From NCBI RefSeq assembly GCF_011290685.1, contig NZ_JAANYN010000005.1, positions 372,001-436,000 on the forward strand: DNA of 64,000 nt, read 5' to 3'. The position numbers and the translations under genes were made by a program. Source of the DNA: Cyclobacterium plantarum (GTDB lineage: Bacteria; Bacteroidota; Bacteroidia; Cytophagales; Cyclobacteriaceae). This document shows, in pieces, positions 56,195 through 63,992 of this stretch (the stretch's first letter is position 1; every line of letters starts with the position of its first letter). Below the pieces are notes generated by a model. That model was not told where the DNA came from. It worked only from the letters and a program-made list of their open reading frames with translations, and did no database searches.

Positions 56195-56686
56195 TTAATT
56201 TAATATCAGTTTTTCTTTCAGTTCCTTGATACATTTGTAATTGTATTCAATAGCTGTATGGTAAGTAATGTTCAATTTCGTTGCTATCTCTTTATAAGAA
56301 TAACTTTTAAGATACAAATAGAATACTTTCCATCTTGTAATCTTTTTGTTCACCAAATAATAGTTTTCAAATACATACCTTCTAATCCTAAAAATCATAT
56401 CTTTATAGGCATCACTATCACATATTGAAATAACTTCCTTTTTTAAATCAACAATGGTTAAGCCTTCCAAACTATTTACATTCCAATTGAAACTTTTATA
56501 AAGAGTGGTTGAGTAATTAAAAACAATTCCTTTAATGTAGTTTTTTAATTTATTGTCTAGTGGTTTGTTGATCAAATCTTTGTTGCAAAGAATCAATAAT
56601 ACTTCCTGTTGTACATCAGGAATATCAGGTTTGTTTTTGATTCTTTTACTTATTGTATTCACATAGTTATAAACATCAATATTCAC
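56195..56686 (-). CDS. phage sigma-70-like factor
   Basis: 163 residues. A region-2-like helix (PDIPDVQQEVLLILC) and a region-4-like helix-turn-helix at the C-terminus (YLKSYSYKEIATKLNITYHT, then EYNYKCIKEL). Divergent from host ECF factors and very AT-rich in coding. It is the last gene before the late operon, an ideal place for a late-transcription activator. Function inferred from motifs and position. Confidence 0.65.
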   Translation of the reverse strand: MNIDVYNYVNTISKRIKNKPDIPDVQQEVLLILCNKDLINKPLDNKLKNYIKGIVFNYSTTLYKSFNWNVNSLEGLTIVDLKKEVISICDSDAYKDMIFRIRRYVFENYYLVNKKITRWKVFYLYLKSYSYKEIATKLNITYHTAIEYNYKCIKELKEKLILN

Positions 56687-56990
56687 TATCCTTAAAAGTT
56701 TGATTGAATGATTTTAATCTAAAGGAATTGTTAATTCTAGTGTAACCATCTAAGTAAACTTCTAAACCAAAATAATCAATCATTTCATTCTCTATTATCT
56801 GATTCAATTCAATGGCTTTATTTTGATCTATCTTTAATTTGCTACAAATGTATTCATAGGAATAACAAAACAACCTATAAAAGAAAATCTTGTAAGCTTT
56901 ACGGTTAAGGCTTGTAAGTCGCTGTTTAGTCATTGCCTTCAAAACTTTTAAAGTAAAATCACTATTCATCTTTCTTTTTAAATTTGTCAA
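56676..56990 (-). CDS. sigma region 4-like small protein
   Basis: 104 residues. The centre reads AYKIFFYRLFCYSYEYICSK then LKIDQNKAIELNQIIENEM, which aligns by pattern with the region-4-like end of the next gene (FYLYLKSYSYKEIATKLNIT). It lacks a region 2. Overlaps both neighbours, so made with them. May be a diverged duplicate or a partner that modulates the sigma-like factor. Confidence 0.5.
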   Translation of the reverse strand: MTNLKRKMNSDFTLKVLKAMTKQRLTSLNRKAYKIFFYRLFCYSYEYICSKLKIDQNKAIELNQIIENEMIDYFGLEVYLDGYTRINNSFRLKSFNQTFKDSEY

Positions 56991-57171
56991 TCATTTTATC
57001 TAAAAGTATATCTGTTGTTTTGGTACGTTGGATCAATTGCCCAATCTCATAAGTTAGTATCATAAATATTAAACCGGATAAACCCACTAAGCATATTTTT
57101 AAAGCTAATCCAGTTGCGAAAAACACTGCAATTATGATACATAGAAAATTAAGTAATATTAATGCTCTCAT
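56962..57171 (-). CDS. small two-helix membrane protein
   Basis: 69 residues: hydrophobic segments about 3-22 and 27-44, then a charged tail DILLDKMIDKFKKKDE. Overlaps the nuclease-like gene at its start and the HTH gene at its end. Could be a holin-like or exclusion protein; no family recognised. Confidence 0.6.
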   Translation of the reverse strand: MRALILLNFLCIIIAVFFATGLALKICLVGLSGLIFMILTYEIGQLIQRTKTTDILLDKMIDKFKKKDE

Positions 57172-57616
57172 TTTTAAAAGTTCCTTTAATTGATGGTTTT
57201 AAAAAATAACAATCTTTTTTTGTGATAGATTTTGTTTCAACTGTGGTTGATGGACAATCAACAGCTAAGACAGTTAAATCTTTTTCTTTTTCATTCTTTA
57301 GATTAAACAGTATAAACCCATCCTTATAAATACATAAGTAAAGAGGAATGAACCCTAAATCTATGTATTGTATTAAGCTTTCAAATTTGGGCTTTTCTAT
57401 TAATACATCTGGATAACTGTCAATATTGACCTTTCTGGTTTTAACCTCAATTACACAAGGTTCATTCTTATTTGAAAAACCTATTAAATCAAATGTATCA
57501 AAAGGATTTACTGTACTTGCCAGGTTGGTGAATTTTAATCTGTTTAAAAAATCTATTGCTTTTTGTCGTCCATCTAATTCAAAGTTTACAAAATCGTTGG
57601 TTGTACTATCATTCAT
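57149..57616 (-). CDS. PD-(D/E)XK nuclease-like protein
   Basis: 155 residues. Motif FDTFDLIGFSN, then CVIEVKTRKVN, gives the D-x(n)-E-x-K core of PD-(D/E)XK nucleases, preceded by a helix with a conserved K/R and followed by a strand-helix-strand. First gene of the early operon, with a TTTTTTAA leader. Probably acts on DNA in replication or host takeover; substrate unknown. Confidence 0.6.
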   Translation of the reverse strand: MNDSTTNDFVNFELDGRQKAIDFLNRLKFTNLASTVNPFDTFDLIGFSNKNEPCVIEVKTRKVNIDSYPDVLIEKPKFESLIQYIDLGFIPLYLCIYKDGFILFNLKNEKEKDLTVLAVDCPSTTVETKSITKKDCYFLKPSIKGTFKNESINIT

Positions 57617-57745
57617 TGTTAAATTAAAAAATATACCCTAAAAAATATTTAATTAGTAACTTTATTACTATGCAACAAAGATACTAATTAAATAGTTAAT
57701 ATCAAATTATATTATGAAATAATTTGTAAATTTTGGAACTTTTTT

Positions 57746-59512
57746 TCACCCTAAAACAAATTTGGGTCTTATAATAATAAAGCCAAAGCACTGTTTATTA
57801 TTGATTCTTCTATTAGAAGGATTTACTTCAAAGTATTCACTTATACTAGAACCCTTAGCTGCTTTTTTGATTCCTAATTCAGAATATATTCTTTTAAAAG
57901 TTTCTTTGATTTTGTTAGTTGGAATAAAATTACCAATTCTAATATTTGGCTCTAATTTCAGTCTTCGAAAGACCTTTACATTTAAAGAGGTATCTAAATC
58001 AGAATTAACCAATTTTCGCTTTATGTTGGTTACATTGAAATTTAAGCTTTCAATTCCTTCAAAACCAATTGTTTCTATTGCTTTTTCTAAGAATGGATAT
58101 TTTTGATAAGCACCTTCTAAAACTGATTCCCTTGATAAATCATAGGTAATATTTAGAACAGATTTAACTTTTGAAACCGTATCTTCAAAGTTTTCGCCAA
58201 TATCATCAGTATTAATTATTACTTTGCTTTCATCCAGATAATGGTTTTCAACTTTTAATGAATTCTTTTGGTATTCCTTTATAAGGTTAATCTTAGTCTT
58301 ATAAATGTGCTTTTGGATTTTAAAATTGTATAGATCATATTTCACCCTGTTTTCATCGAATTTGAATTCATTATCAACTTTTACAAAATACTCTGAATGG
58401 CTGTCAACATTAATAACTTTTCTGTCTTCGTCTATTATTTTATTAAAAGTTTCAATTCTCCTTTTAGATACCTTTATTCCTTGATTCACTGATTCCAAGA
58501 ATTCATCATAGGTTAAATTGTTGCTATACCTTGTATTCGTGTACAAGTGCCAAATTTCATCAAAATATTTTGTATCCCTTATCCTGCCCGCTATTTGTTG
58601 TAAACTTGTACTTATATCAATTAAAGTATGGGCTTTTGACGGATCACTAATAACAATCATTCTTCCCTCTTTATCGTACAAGTCAACACCTTCAAAAGCT
58701 GCGGAAGTAATCAACTGTATCTTTTTTGGTTTGTCGGTTGTTTTTCCCCTTTTAATAGGTAAATCAACTTTATTGCTATCACTGTATAAAAGTCTTGTGT
58801 TTGATTCATCCAGCTTACAGGTATTTATCAATTTTTTAATGAAATCAATGCTATTCACAAAAATATATGCATTCCCTTTAATTTCACCATTTAAGAATCT
58901 TTCAATCATTGTTACAGTACTTTTAATTACACCATTCTTAGCTTGTACCGGATTCACTTTTATTTCTATGATATCTTCCCATTTTGCCACAACCTTTTTT
59001 ATGTCTTTCAATTCATCTAAAATGAATTCATCTTCCAAAACCGTTGCAGTCATAAATGTATAACTTTTAAAAGTAGTGAATAGATTTAAAACTTTTGTAA
59101 CTGCTTCATTCCTGAATACATACTTTGTAAAAAATAGATGATATTCATCTATTAAAAGGTTTAAGTCCTTAGCCCATCTTTTGAGCTTGTGCAAACTGTC
59201 ATAGGTAACCATTATCTTTTTTACCCTGTTTTTCATCATATAAGTTTTTATATCTTTTATAAGTGTTTTTCCTGTAACTTTTAAAATAGAATATGGATAA
59301 AGGGAATTATTTTTGCTTTGTTCTATTTTATTGTTTATAAGTGATATGTATGGTACACAAACAACATAATTTTCATTATTAGATAGTGCTATTGTGGTAC
59401 CACCTGCCCCAACTTTTCCTTTGTCAAAAATACAGTTTTTGGGTAGTTGATTATTTAGGGCTTCGCCTAAAAATTGAGTGCCTGATTTAATTGTAATTAA
59501 TTGTGTTTTCAT
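57746..59512 (-). CDS. SF2 DEAD/DEAH-type helicase
   Basis: 588 residues. Motif I in GKVGAGGTTIAL, motif II DEYH in NLLIDEYHLFF, motif III TATV, motif IV/V in LITSAAFEGVDLYD and motif VI in LQQIAGRIRDTKY. The C-terminal 150 residues are unique. It is the only replication-type protein of the element; no primase, polymerase or replicative loader was seen, so the element relies on the host or this enzyme opens the origin in the adjacent control region. Its start follows a TTTTTTAA leader. Confidence 0.85.
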   Translation of the reverse strand: MKTQLITIKSGTQFLGEALNNQLPKNCIFDKGKVGAGGTTIALSNNENYVVCVPYISLINNKIEQSKNNSLYPYSILKVTGKTLIKDIKTYMMKNRVKKIMVTYDSLHKLKRWAKDLNLLIDEYHLFFTKYVFRNEAVTKVLNLFTTFKSYTFMTATVLEDEFILDELKDIKKVVAKWEDIIEIKVNPVQAKNGVIKSTVTMIERFLNGEIKGNAYIFVNSIDFIKKLINTCKLDESNTRLLYSDSNKVDLPIKRGKTTDKPKKIQLITSAAFEGVDLYDKEGRMIVISDPSKAHTLIDISTSLQQIAGRIRDTKYFDEIWHLYTNTRYSNNLTYDEFLESVNQGIKVSKRRIETFNKIIDEDRKVINVDSHSEYFVKVDNEFKFDENRVKYDLYNFKIQKHIYKTKINLIKEYQKNSLKVENHYLDESKVIINTDDIGENFEDTVSKVKSVLNITYDLSRESVLEGAYQKYPFLEKAIETIGFEGIESLNFNVTNIKRKLVNSDLDTSLNVKVFRRLKLEPNIRIGNFIPTNKIKETFKRIYSELGIKKAAKGSSISEYFEVNPSNRRINNKQCFGFIIIRPKFVLG

Positions 59513-59565
59513 AAATGAAGTTGTTTATTTTAAAAAATAGTTAATTTAGGGTGCTAGATTTTTTA

Positions 59566-59700
59566 TTAGTATATACCGTCAATCGAAAAATCTAGCAGAA
59601 AGTAAAAAATAATAAGGCTGTTGAAGCCTATGAATCTAATTATAATGTTCTCAATTTTTTGTTGTAGGTTCTTTAAGCTGATACTTTTTTCTTCCTTCAA
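59566..59700 (-). CDS. possible 44-residue membrane peptide, doubtful
   Basis: TTG-started frame reading LKEEKSISLKNLQQKIENII then a hydrophobic stretch (FIGFNSLIIFYFLLDF). There is no ATG. It ends over the strong inverted repeat at 59552-59597. Listed only because the coiled-coil-plus-helix pattern is not random-looking. Confidence 0.2.
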   Translation of the reverse strand: MKEEKSISLKNLQQKIENIIIRFIGFNSLIIFYFLLDFSIDGIY

Positions 59701-59927
59701 TTCTTTCTTCTTATAGGGTCGTGGGAAAAAAAATGTTTCACTTAACTGAAATAAAAGGACCTATTAGGTCCAATGGTACTAAGTAAAGTGATATCTGTTT
59801 ATTTAATGGTCTATCTATATAAATGTTAAGGTTAATTATAGGTAGTGTGTTAATATTTATTTTGCTAATTATATAAGTTTTTCATTTGCCTTATAAAAGA
59901 TACTATATATATACTAGTTTAAATATT

Positions 59928-60002
59928 AACTAAGTTCGTGTATTAGTTTCTAACTTAGTTTCTCTAGTTTCTAACTTAGTTTCACTAGTTAATAACTAAG
60001 TT
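59928..60002. repeat. iteron-like array AACTWAGTT
   Basis: Palindromic nonamers AACTAAGTT (59928), AACTTAGTT (59952), AACTTAGTT (59973) and AACTAAGTT (59994), spaced 24, 21 and 21 bases, with CTAGTT-type half-repeats between them. A spacing of two helical turns puts all sites on one DNA face, as in repressor operators or replication iterons. Confidence 0.75.
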
Positions 60003-60556
60003 TGCTAAAAAATGAATTATAATGTTTTGTTTTGAGACTGCAATTTTGGATCTATGATTTGGAATTATTGCCTATATTCCATTCCCTGAAAAAGTAAATT
60101 ACAGACTTTATTGTGATCTACAAGATGATCACAAAGGTATTAAATTTGGCTCTCTTATCCAAAAAAAGTGTCATAAATATTTATTAAAATAAGATTCTAT
60201 ATAAATTTTCAATGAAGTGTTGATTTTTTTTCATAAAACCTTTGGATTTTATATTATGGCCTTTTATGTTTGCGAAATAATCGAAAGATAGGTGGTAGCT
60301 ACTTTCGATTGGAAATTTCCGATATTACTTCAGAACCAGCCATACAATAGGCACTGACAGTAAAAAAAAAGATTGGCAAAACTAAACTCTGATATCTAAA
60401 GAGTAAATTCCAGCCAAGCCCCTTAGATCAAATTTCTTAAAAATTATAAAACCCCTGAGCACTATGACTTAGAATAAAGTAACTAATTAATTCGTCCTCT
60501 GGCAGTAGAAGCCAAAAACCTTAGATCATATTTAAAAATTTGAAAAATGAAAAAAA

Positions 60557-61126
60557 ATGAATTCTGTAATAGAAAAAACAAATGGCCCTAAAATTTCCAG
60601 TTCGCAACAAGCCGAAAATGTCGATGGTAATAAGAAAGTATCATTGGTTAGAAGTAAAGGTGCAATCCTGATAGATGTAATCCAGAAATTCAAGGAAATT
60701 GATTTCAGGAAAAACAACCGAATCTTTGTAAATGCCCAAGGTCAAATTTTCAAAGACATCAATGATGTGCCTTTAGGTGAACAAGGGTTAACACCCAAGG
60801 ATTCCAAGGAAATGTTTTCTGAAGCCATTGCCAAAGCTGGATTGAGTGAAAGAACTGATTTGGCTGACCTGTCAAGGTTGCTTAATTCCTTTTTGGATGG
60901 TAAGTCACCAATTGAACTGAAAATTGATTCCTTGATTGAGGACTTCAAAAAAAGGTCAGGTGTTGGTAAAAGGCTCCATCTTTCAGAAGAGGAAAAAGAA
61001 TTGGTGTTTGAATATTGGAATGAGTGTAAAGCCAATATGACCAAAAAGGAATTTTCCGCAAAGCTTGGCCTAAGTTATCCGGCTTGTGTGAACCTCATCA
61101 AGTCGTATGACCTGATCAAAGAGTAA
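60557..61126 (+). CDS. putative helix-turn-helix regulator
   Basis: 189 residues, soluble. The first 130 residues are unrecognised (KDINDVPLGEQGLTPKDSKE; LSRLLNSFLDGKSPIELKID). Residues about 140-189 look like a DNA-binding end: LHLSEEEKELVFEYWNECKA, then KEFSAKLGLSYPACVNLIKS. It faces away from the structural genes and begins at the edge of the control region with the AACTWAGTT sites, so it is the best candidate for the missing lysogeny regulator. Confidence 0.5.
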   Translation: MNSVIEKTNGPKISSSQQAENVDGNKKVSLVRSKGAILIDVIQKFKEIDFRKNNRIFVNAQGQIFKDINDVPLGEQGLTPKDSKEMFSEAIAKAGLSERTDLADLSRLLNSFLDGKSPIELKIDSLIEDFKKRSGVGKRLHLSEEEKELVFEYWNECKANMTKKEFSAKLGLSYPACVNLIKSYDLIKE

Positions 61127-61149
61127 AAGCGAATTGACCTATAAAGTAT

Positions 61150-61182
61150 GGAAAGCACTGTGGTTTTGTCGCAGTGTTTTCC
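61150..61182 (+). terminator. hairpin after the HTH gene
   Basis: Stem GGAAAGCACTG / CAGTGTTTTCC (one G-T pair), loop of eleven bases, 24 bases after the stop. No strong T run follows, so termination may be partial. Confidence 0.4.
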
Positions 61183-61217
61183 CTTAAAATTAATTATTAA
61201 CCAAAATTTTAAAAAAA

Positions 61218-61871
61218 ATGAAAAGTGAAATGACAATTGCAAAAATCAACGTTGACTTAGGCCCACTTATGGCAAGAAATGAAATGGGAGGTGGTCATCT
61301 TCTTCCATCCTGCCATTCAATCAAAGGACTGTTGCAAGAAAGCCTTGAAATAGAATATCCTGTTCACAGTGCTGAAAATCATCCTGACAATTGGGCAGGT
61401 GAAGGAAAGTTTGAAATCATTTTCCGTACTGATTGCCCAAAGGAAGAAGGCCTAATGAATCCGGTGCAAGCATCTACACCGACAATTCCGGGAGGAAAGG
61501 AAGTTTGGGGTGACAAAGTATTTGATCTGCCAAAGCATTTCATTGAAATTTGGGTAGATAAAACCTATGAAGTCAACAATTCAACATTAAACGAATTGAT
61601 GGATAATGGATGGAAAAATAATGAGGGTCTTAAATCTGAGGCTTTTATTTATGTGAAAGTTCCATTTTGGACGCCAATTGAAAATATGCCTGTTTCATCT
61701 TTGGAGTCTGTTGATTTGCCTAAAATTGAATCCAGTGTTGAAAATGGAAAGTTGATGTGGGTAAACCCGAAGCCTTGGAGTTCAAATCAGGTTCCAAATT
61801 TTTGGTCTATCCGTCCTGATAAGGGAACCAATTATATGGAATTGGTCTATAAATTCCGGTTAGTGAAATAA
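61218..61871 (+). CDS. unknown protein at prophage right end
   Basis: 217 residues, soluble, Trp- and Pro-rich (ENHPDNWAGEGKFEIIFRTD; WVNPKPWSSNQVPNFWSIRP). The start lies after a poly-A leader. Codon usage is less AT-rich than the structural genes. No family recognised. It ends shortly before the right arm sites, where phage morons often sit. Confidence 0.55.
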   Translation: MKSEMTIAKINVDLGPLMARNEMGGGHLLPSCHSIKGLLQESLEIEYPVHSAENHPDNWAGEGKFEIIFRTDCPKEEGLMNPVQASTPTIPGGKEVWGDKVFDLPKHFIEIWVDKTYEVNNSTLNELMDNGWKNNEGLKSEAFIYVKVPFWTPIENMPVSSLESVDLPKIESSVENGKLMWVNPKPWSSNQVPNFWSIRPDKGTNYMELVYKFRLVK

Positions 61872-61900
61872 TCCTTATACCTATACGATTTGGAAAAGTT

Positions 61901-61930
61901 AAAAGGCCTCCCAATTTGGGTAGGTCTTTT
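61901..61930 (+). terminator. terminator after the right-end gene
   Basis: Stem AAAAGGCCTCCCA / TGGGTAGGTCTTTT (one bulge and one G-T pair), followed by T6 on the plus strand, 29 bases after the stop. Confidence 0.65.
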
Positions 61931-62019
61931 TTATTGAATTATTGGGTTTGGAATCAGCGTAAAAATTCAGTTTTTCTTTTAAAAGTAGGGGAGGGAATAA
62001 AAAAAAAACGAAAAGTTTT

Positions 62020-62041
62020 GTGACTGAATGGTGACTGGATT
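62020..62041 (+). repeat. candidate integrase arm sites, right
   Basis: Tandem GTGACTGAATG (62020) and GTGACTGGATT (62031), 52 bases inside the attR core. They match the pair at 30588-30609 in the same orientation. Confidence 0.6.
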
Positions 62042-62050
62042 AAAAAAAAA

Positions 62051-62077
62051 TCCCTGTAACTATTTAAATTACAGGGA
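62051..62077 (-). terminator. prophage-supplied ssrA terminator
   Basis: Stem TCCCTGTAA / TTACAGGGA with a nine-base loop, followed on the minus strand by nine T, 16 bases beyond the tmRNA 3' end. It replaces the host terminator now stranded at 30451-30478. Confidence 0.8.
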
Positions 62078-62092
62078 GTTAAAAACGTAAAA

Positions 62093-62129
62093 GTGGAGCT
62101 GGCGGGATTCGAACCCGCGTCCAGATAGG
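62093..62129. repeat. attR, 37-bp direct repeat (3' end of ssrA)
   Basis: Second copy of the core, forming the end of the functional tmRNA gene. The next bases (gaaacacc) belong to the host ssrA body; at attL the corresponding bases (ccctatac) are phage. Confidence 0.95.
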
Positions 62130-62495
62130 GAAACACCGTACCGTCTACATGCTTAGTCACCGATTTGATTGTCGGCCGAAAGCTGCTGGGTGACACACCT
62201 ACTTCCGGCTTAGCCACTTGTCTTAGCCCTGCTTAGTAGCCTCACAGGGAGCAGCACCGTCAAGTCGACACCCCAACTCTACCCGGACAGTGCAACGGGT
62301 AGTGGGATGTGGCCGGGGAGCATCTATCGAAGCTCAACCCTTTAAGCAGTATCTATTCCCCGAAGGGTAAGATTAGGCAGCCATGGCGTAATTAGATTCG
62401 CCAAGTATGGTTCGTATGAATCTTTCAAGGCCGTACATACTCCAGCCTGCATGCGAGCCCAGTCCTTACACCTACTGTCAAAACCGGTCAGCCCC
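62094..62495 (-). ncRNA. ssrA: transfer-messenger RNA
   Basis: About 402 bases. The 5' end GGGGCTGACCGG starts at 62495 and pairs with the acceptor end CCAGCTCCA at 62094; CCA appears not to be fully encoded. The T-arm contains GGTTCGAATCC. The tag frame reads GGC GAA TCT AAT TAC GCC ATG GCT GCC TAA (62402-62373), that is GESNYAMAA, close to other Bacteroidota tags. Releases stalled ribosomes with SmpB and marks the product for proteolysis. Its 3' end is the prophage attachment site yet the gene is kept whole. Confidence 0.96.
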
Positions 62496-62972
62496 ATATG
62501 ATTGGTAAAGACAAAGCTAACACAAATTTGGTTCCAAACCTTTAAATTTTTTCTGGTTCTTTCCTTCCGCTCTACCCGTATTTTTTAACGCCAAAACCTG
62601 CAAGGCGGAAGTGAATTTGTGTTAGGGTATTTTGAACCTTTTTCAATTATAAAAAACATTTTCCCTTATATTTCTCCAATTTTGGCTAAAGCCGGGGATT
62701 CTCATACACCTCATATTGCCTACAGCTAAAGCAGTAGGCAATTGATCAAAAATTCCTGGCTTCCAATTACATATAACAGGAGGATTTATCGGGAAATCTC
62801 TTTTGGAATTCCATTAATGTCAGGTAATTTATTGAATCAATATCCCACCCGGAAAAACGCTTACTAACCCTTTACCTCCCGCAAAAACCTTCGGCAGCAA
62901 CCGGCCGGGAAAACAAAAAAAGGCCATGGGATACCTCCCATGACCTCTTGACCAACATTTACTATTAAAAAA
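62496..62972. other. ssrA upstream region
   Basis: No gene. On the minus strand TAGCTTTG (62519-62512) matches the Bacteroidota -7 box TAnnTTTG, 16 bases before the mature tmRNA 5' end, which would leave a short leader for RNase P; a -33 TTTG lies 15 bases further up, a little too close. A 12-base inverted repeat CTAACACAAATT/AATTTGTGTTAG (62517-62528, 62614-62625) overlaps the box. Confidence 0.4.
62921..62946 (-). terminator. terminator of the lipoprotein gene
   Basis: Stem AGGCCATGGGA / TCCCATGACCT (one mismatch) with loop TACC, followed on the minus strand by T7, 27 bases after the lipoprotein stop. Confidence 0.75.
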
Positions 62973-63992
62973 TTATCTTGCGAATGCACCCAGTACCAGA
63001 TAAGTGGTCAGATCTGTGGTACTGATCTCCTGAGTGGGGTCGTGTACCACCAGGAAGCCTTCATACATCCTTGTCAGTTCATTGTAAGAAATCTCCAGCT
63101 CATTTTCAGCCATCACTGTTCCTCCATTGCCTTCTATGCCGCCGGCAAATATATCTCCATTGGGCGTTTCATTATAAGGGGTACCATTAGGGGTAGTGGA
63201 TGGATCGGCGGCATCATGTGCATGCACCATATAGGTCATGCCTTCCATGGTGTTCATCAGGCTGATGGTGATTTTGGCAGTTCCGTCGATATTTTCTTCC
63301 ACCATTATCTCCGCCATCAGGTTACGGCCATGATCTCCTTCGTAAGCCAGGTCTGTATTATCCAACAGCTGCCCTTCATTAAAGTCATACATGAACGTTT
63401 CTGTCCGGAGGTTGGCTTCAGCTTCCGGTAGATCCTGCGCAAATGTTCCCAATACCAGATAGGTGGTCAAATCTACTGTACTAATGTCCTGAGTAGGATC
63501 ATGTACGACCAAAAAGCCCTCGTAGGTATCCAACAGCATGTTGTAATCCATGTCCGTTTGCATGGTTTTGCTACCCATTCCATCGCTAATTGTGATCATT
63601 TCTGCAAAGATATCTCCGTTTGGTGTTTCGTTATAAGGAGTTCCATTTGGGGTGGTAGAAGGATCTGCAGCATCGTGCGCATGGACCGGGTACTGCATAC
63701 CGTCCAGACCATTTTCCAGGCGGACGGTCACTTCGGCATTGCCGTTTTCCATTTCGGTAATTTCAAGTTGTGCCGATAGATTCCTGGGGTGGTCTCCCTC
63801 GCCATCTCCGTTGTAGGCCGTGGCTGGATTGTCTAGCAGTTGACCTTCGTTAAATCCATAATCAAAAGTTTCCATTCCGGGAGTAAATGGCATTTCCGGT
63901 TCCGGATCATCGTTACAGGAAGCAAAGATCCCTAATCCTGCGACCATTAGTCCCAGGTTTAATGTCGTTTTTAAATTCAAGTACTTTTTCAT
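62973..63992 (-). CDS. lipoprotein with two SOD/CHRD-like repeats
   Basis: 339 residues from the ATG at 63992. Signal peptide II with lipobox IFASC (Cys about 25), then Asp residues, so outer-membrane lipid anchored. Two repeats of about 145 residues (about 45-185 and 200-339) share YDFNEGQLLDN, VHAHDAADPSTTPNGTPYNE and EGFLVVHDPTQ-(D/E)-IST. The His-x-His and later His resemble the metal-site spacing in CHRD/Cu-Zn SOD-like folds. A copper or other metal role is inference. Not part of the prophage. Confidence 0.7.
   Translation of the reverse strand: MKKYLNLKTTLNLGLMVAGLGIFASCNDDPEPEMPFTPGMETFDYGFNEGQLLDNPATAYNGDGEGDHPRNLSAQLEITEMENGNAEVTVRLENGLDGMQYPVHAHDAADPSTTPNGTPYNETPNGDIFAEMITISDGMGSKTMQTDMDYNMLLDTYEGFLVVHDPTQDISTVDLTTYLVLGTFAQDLPEAEANLRTETFMYDFNEGQLLDNTDLAYEGDHGRNLMAEIMVEENIDGTAKITISLMNTMEGMTYMVHAHDAADPSTTPNGTPYNETPNGDIFAGGIEGNGGTVMAENELEISYNELTRMYEGFLVVHDPTQEISTTDLTTYLVLGAFAR

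Larger units (their letters stand above)
59513..60556. other. 1 kb non-coding control region of the prophage
   Basis: No convincing gene between the leftward helicase and rightward genes. It holds many structured elements: inverted repeat TGCTAGATTTTT/AAAAATCTAGCA (59552-59563, 59586-59597), palindrome GGACCTA-t-TAGGTCC (59757-59771), four AACTWAGTT sites (59928-60002), inverted repeat TTGTGATC/GATCACAA (60111-60134) and AATCGAAAG/CTTTCGATT (60279-60310). By position and content a combined promoter, operator and origin region is likely. Confidence 0.65.
30481..62129. mobile_element. 31.6 kb siphovirus-like prophage in ssrA
   Basis: Bounded by 37-bp repeats of the ssrA 3' end, with an integrase next to attL. 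Contains a complete leftward head-tail set: small and large terminase, portal, HK97 protease and capsid, connectors, tail tube, chaperones, tape measure, tip and fibre. Markedly more AT-rich than the host flanks. Three gene groups: rightward cargo (30615-35856), leftward early and late genes (59512-37671), and two rightward genes at the right end. No repressor of a known family and no endolysin were found, so either these are novel or the prophage is defective. Confidence 0.93.

Noticed and set aside
56962-57171. Second holin or endolysin-release protein
   Set aside because: Two helices alone are not enough, and a better holin is at 52656-53117.
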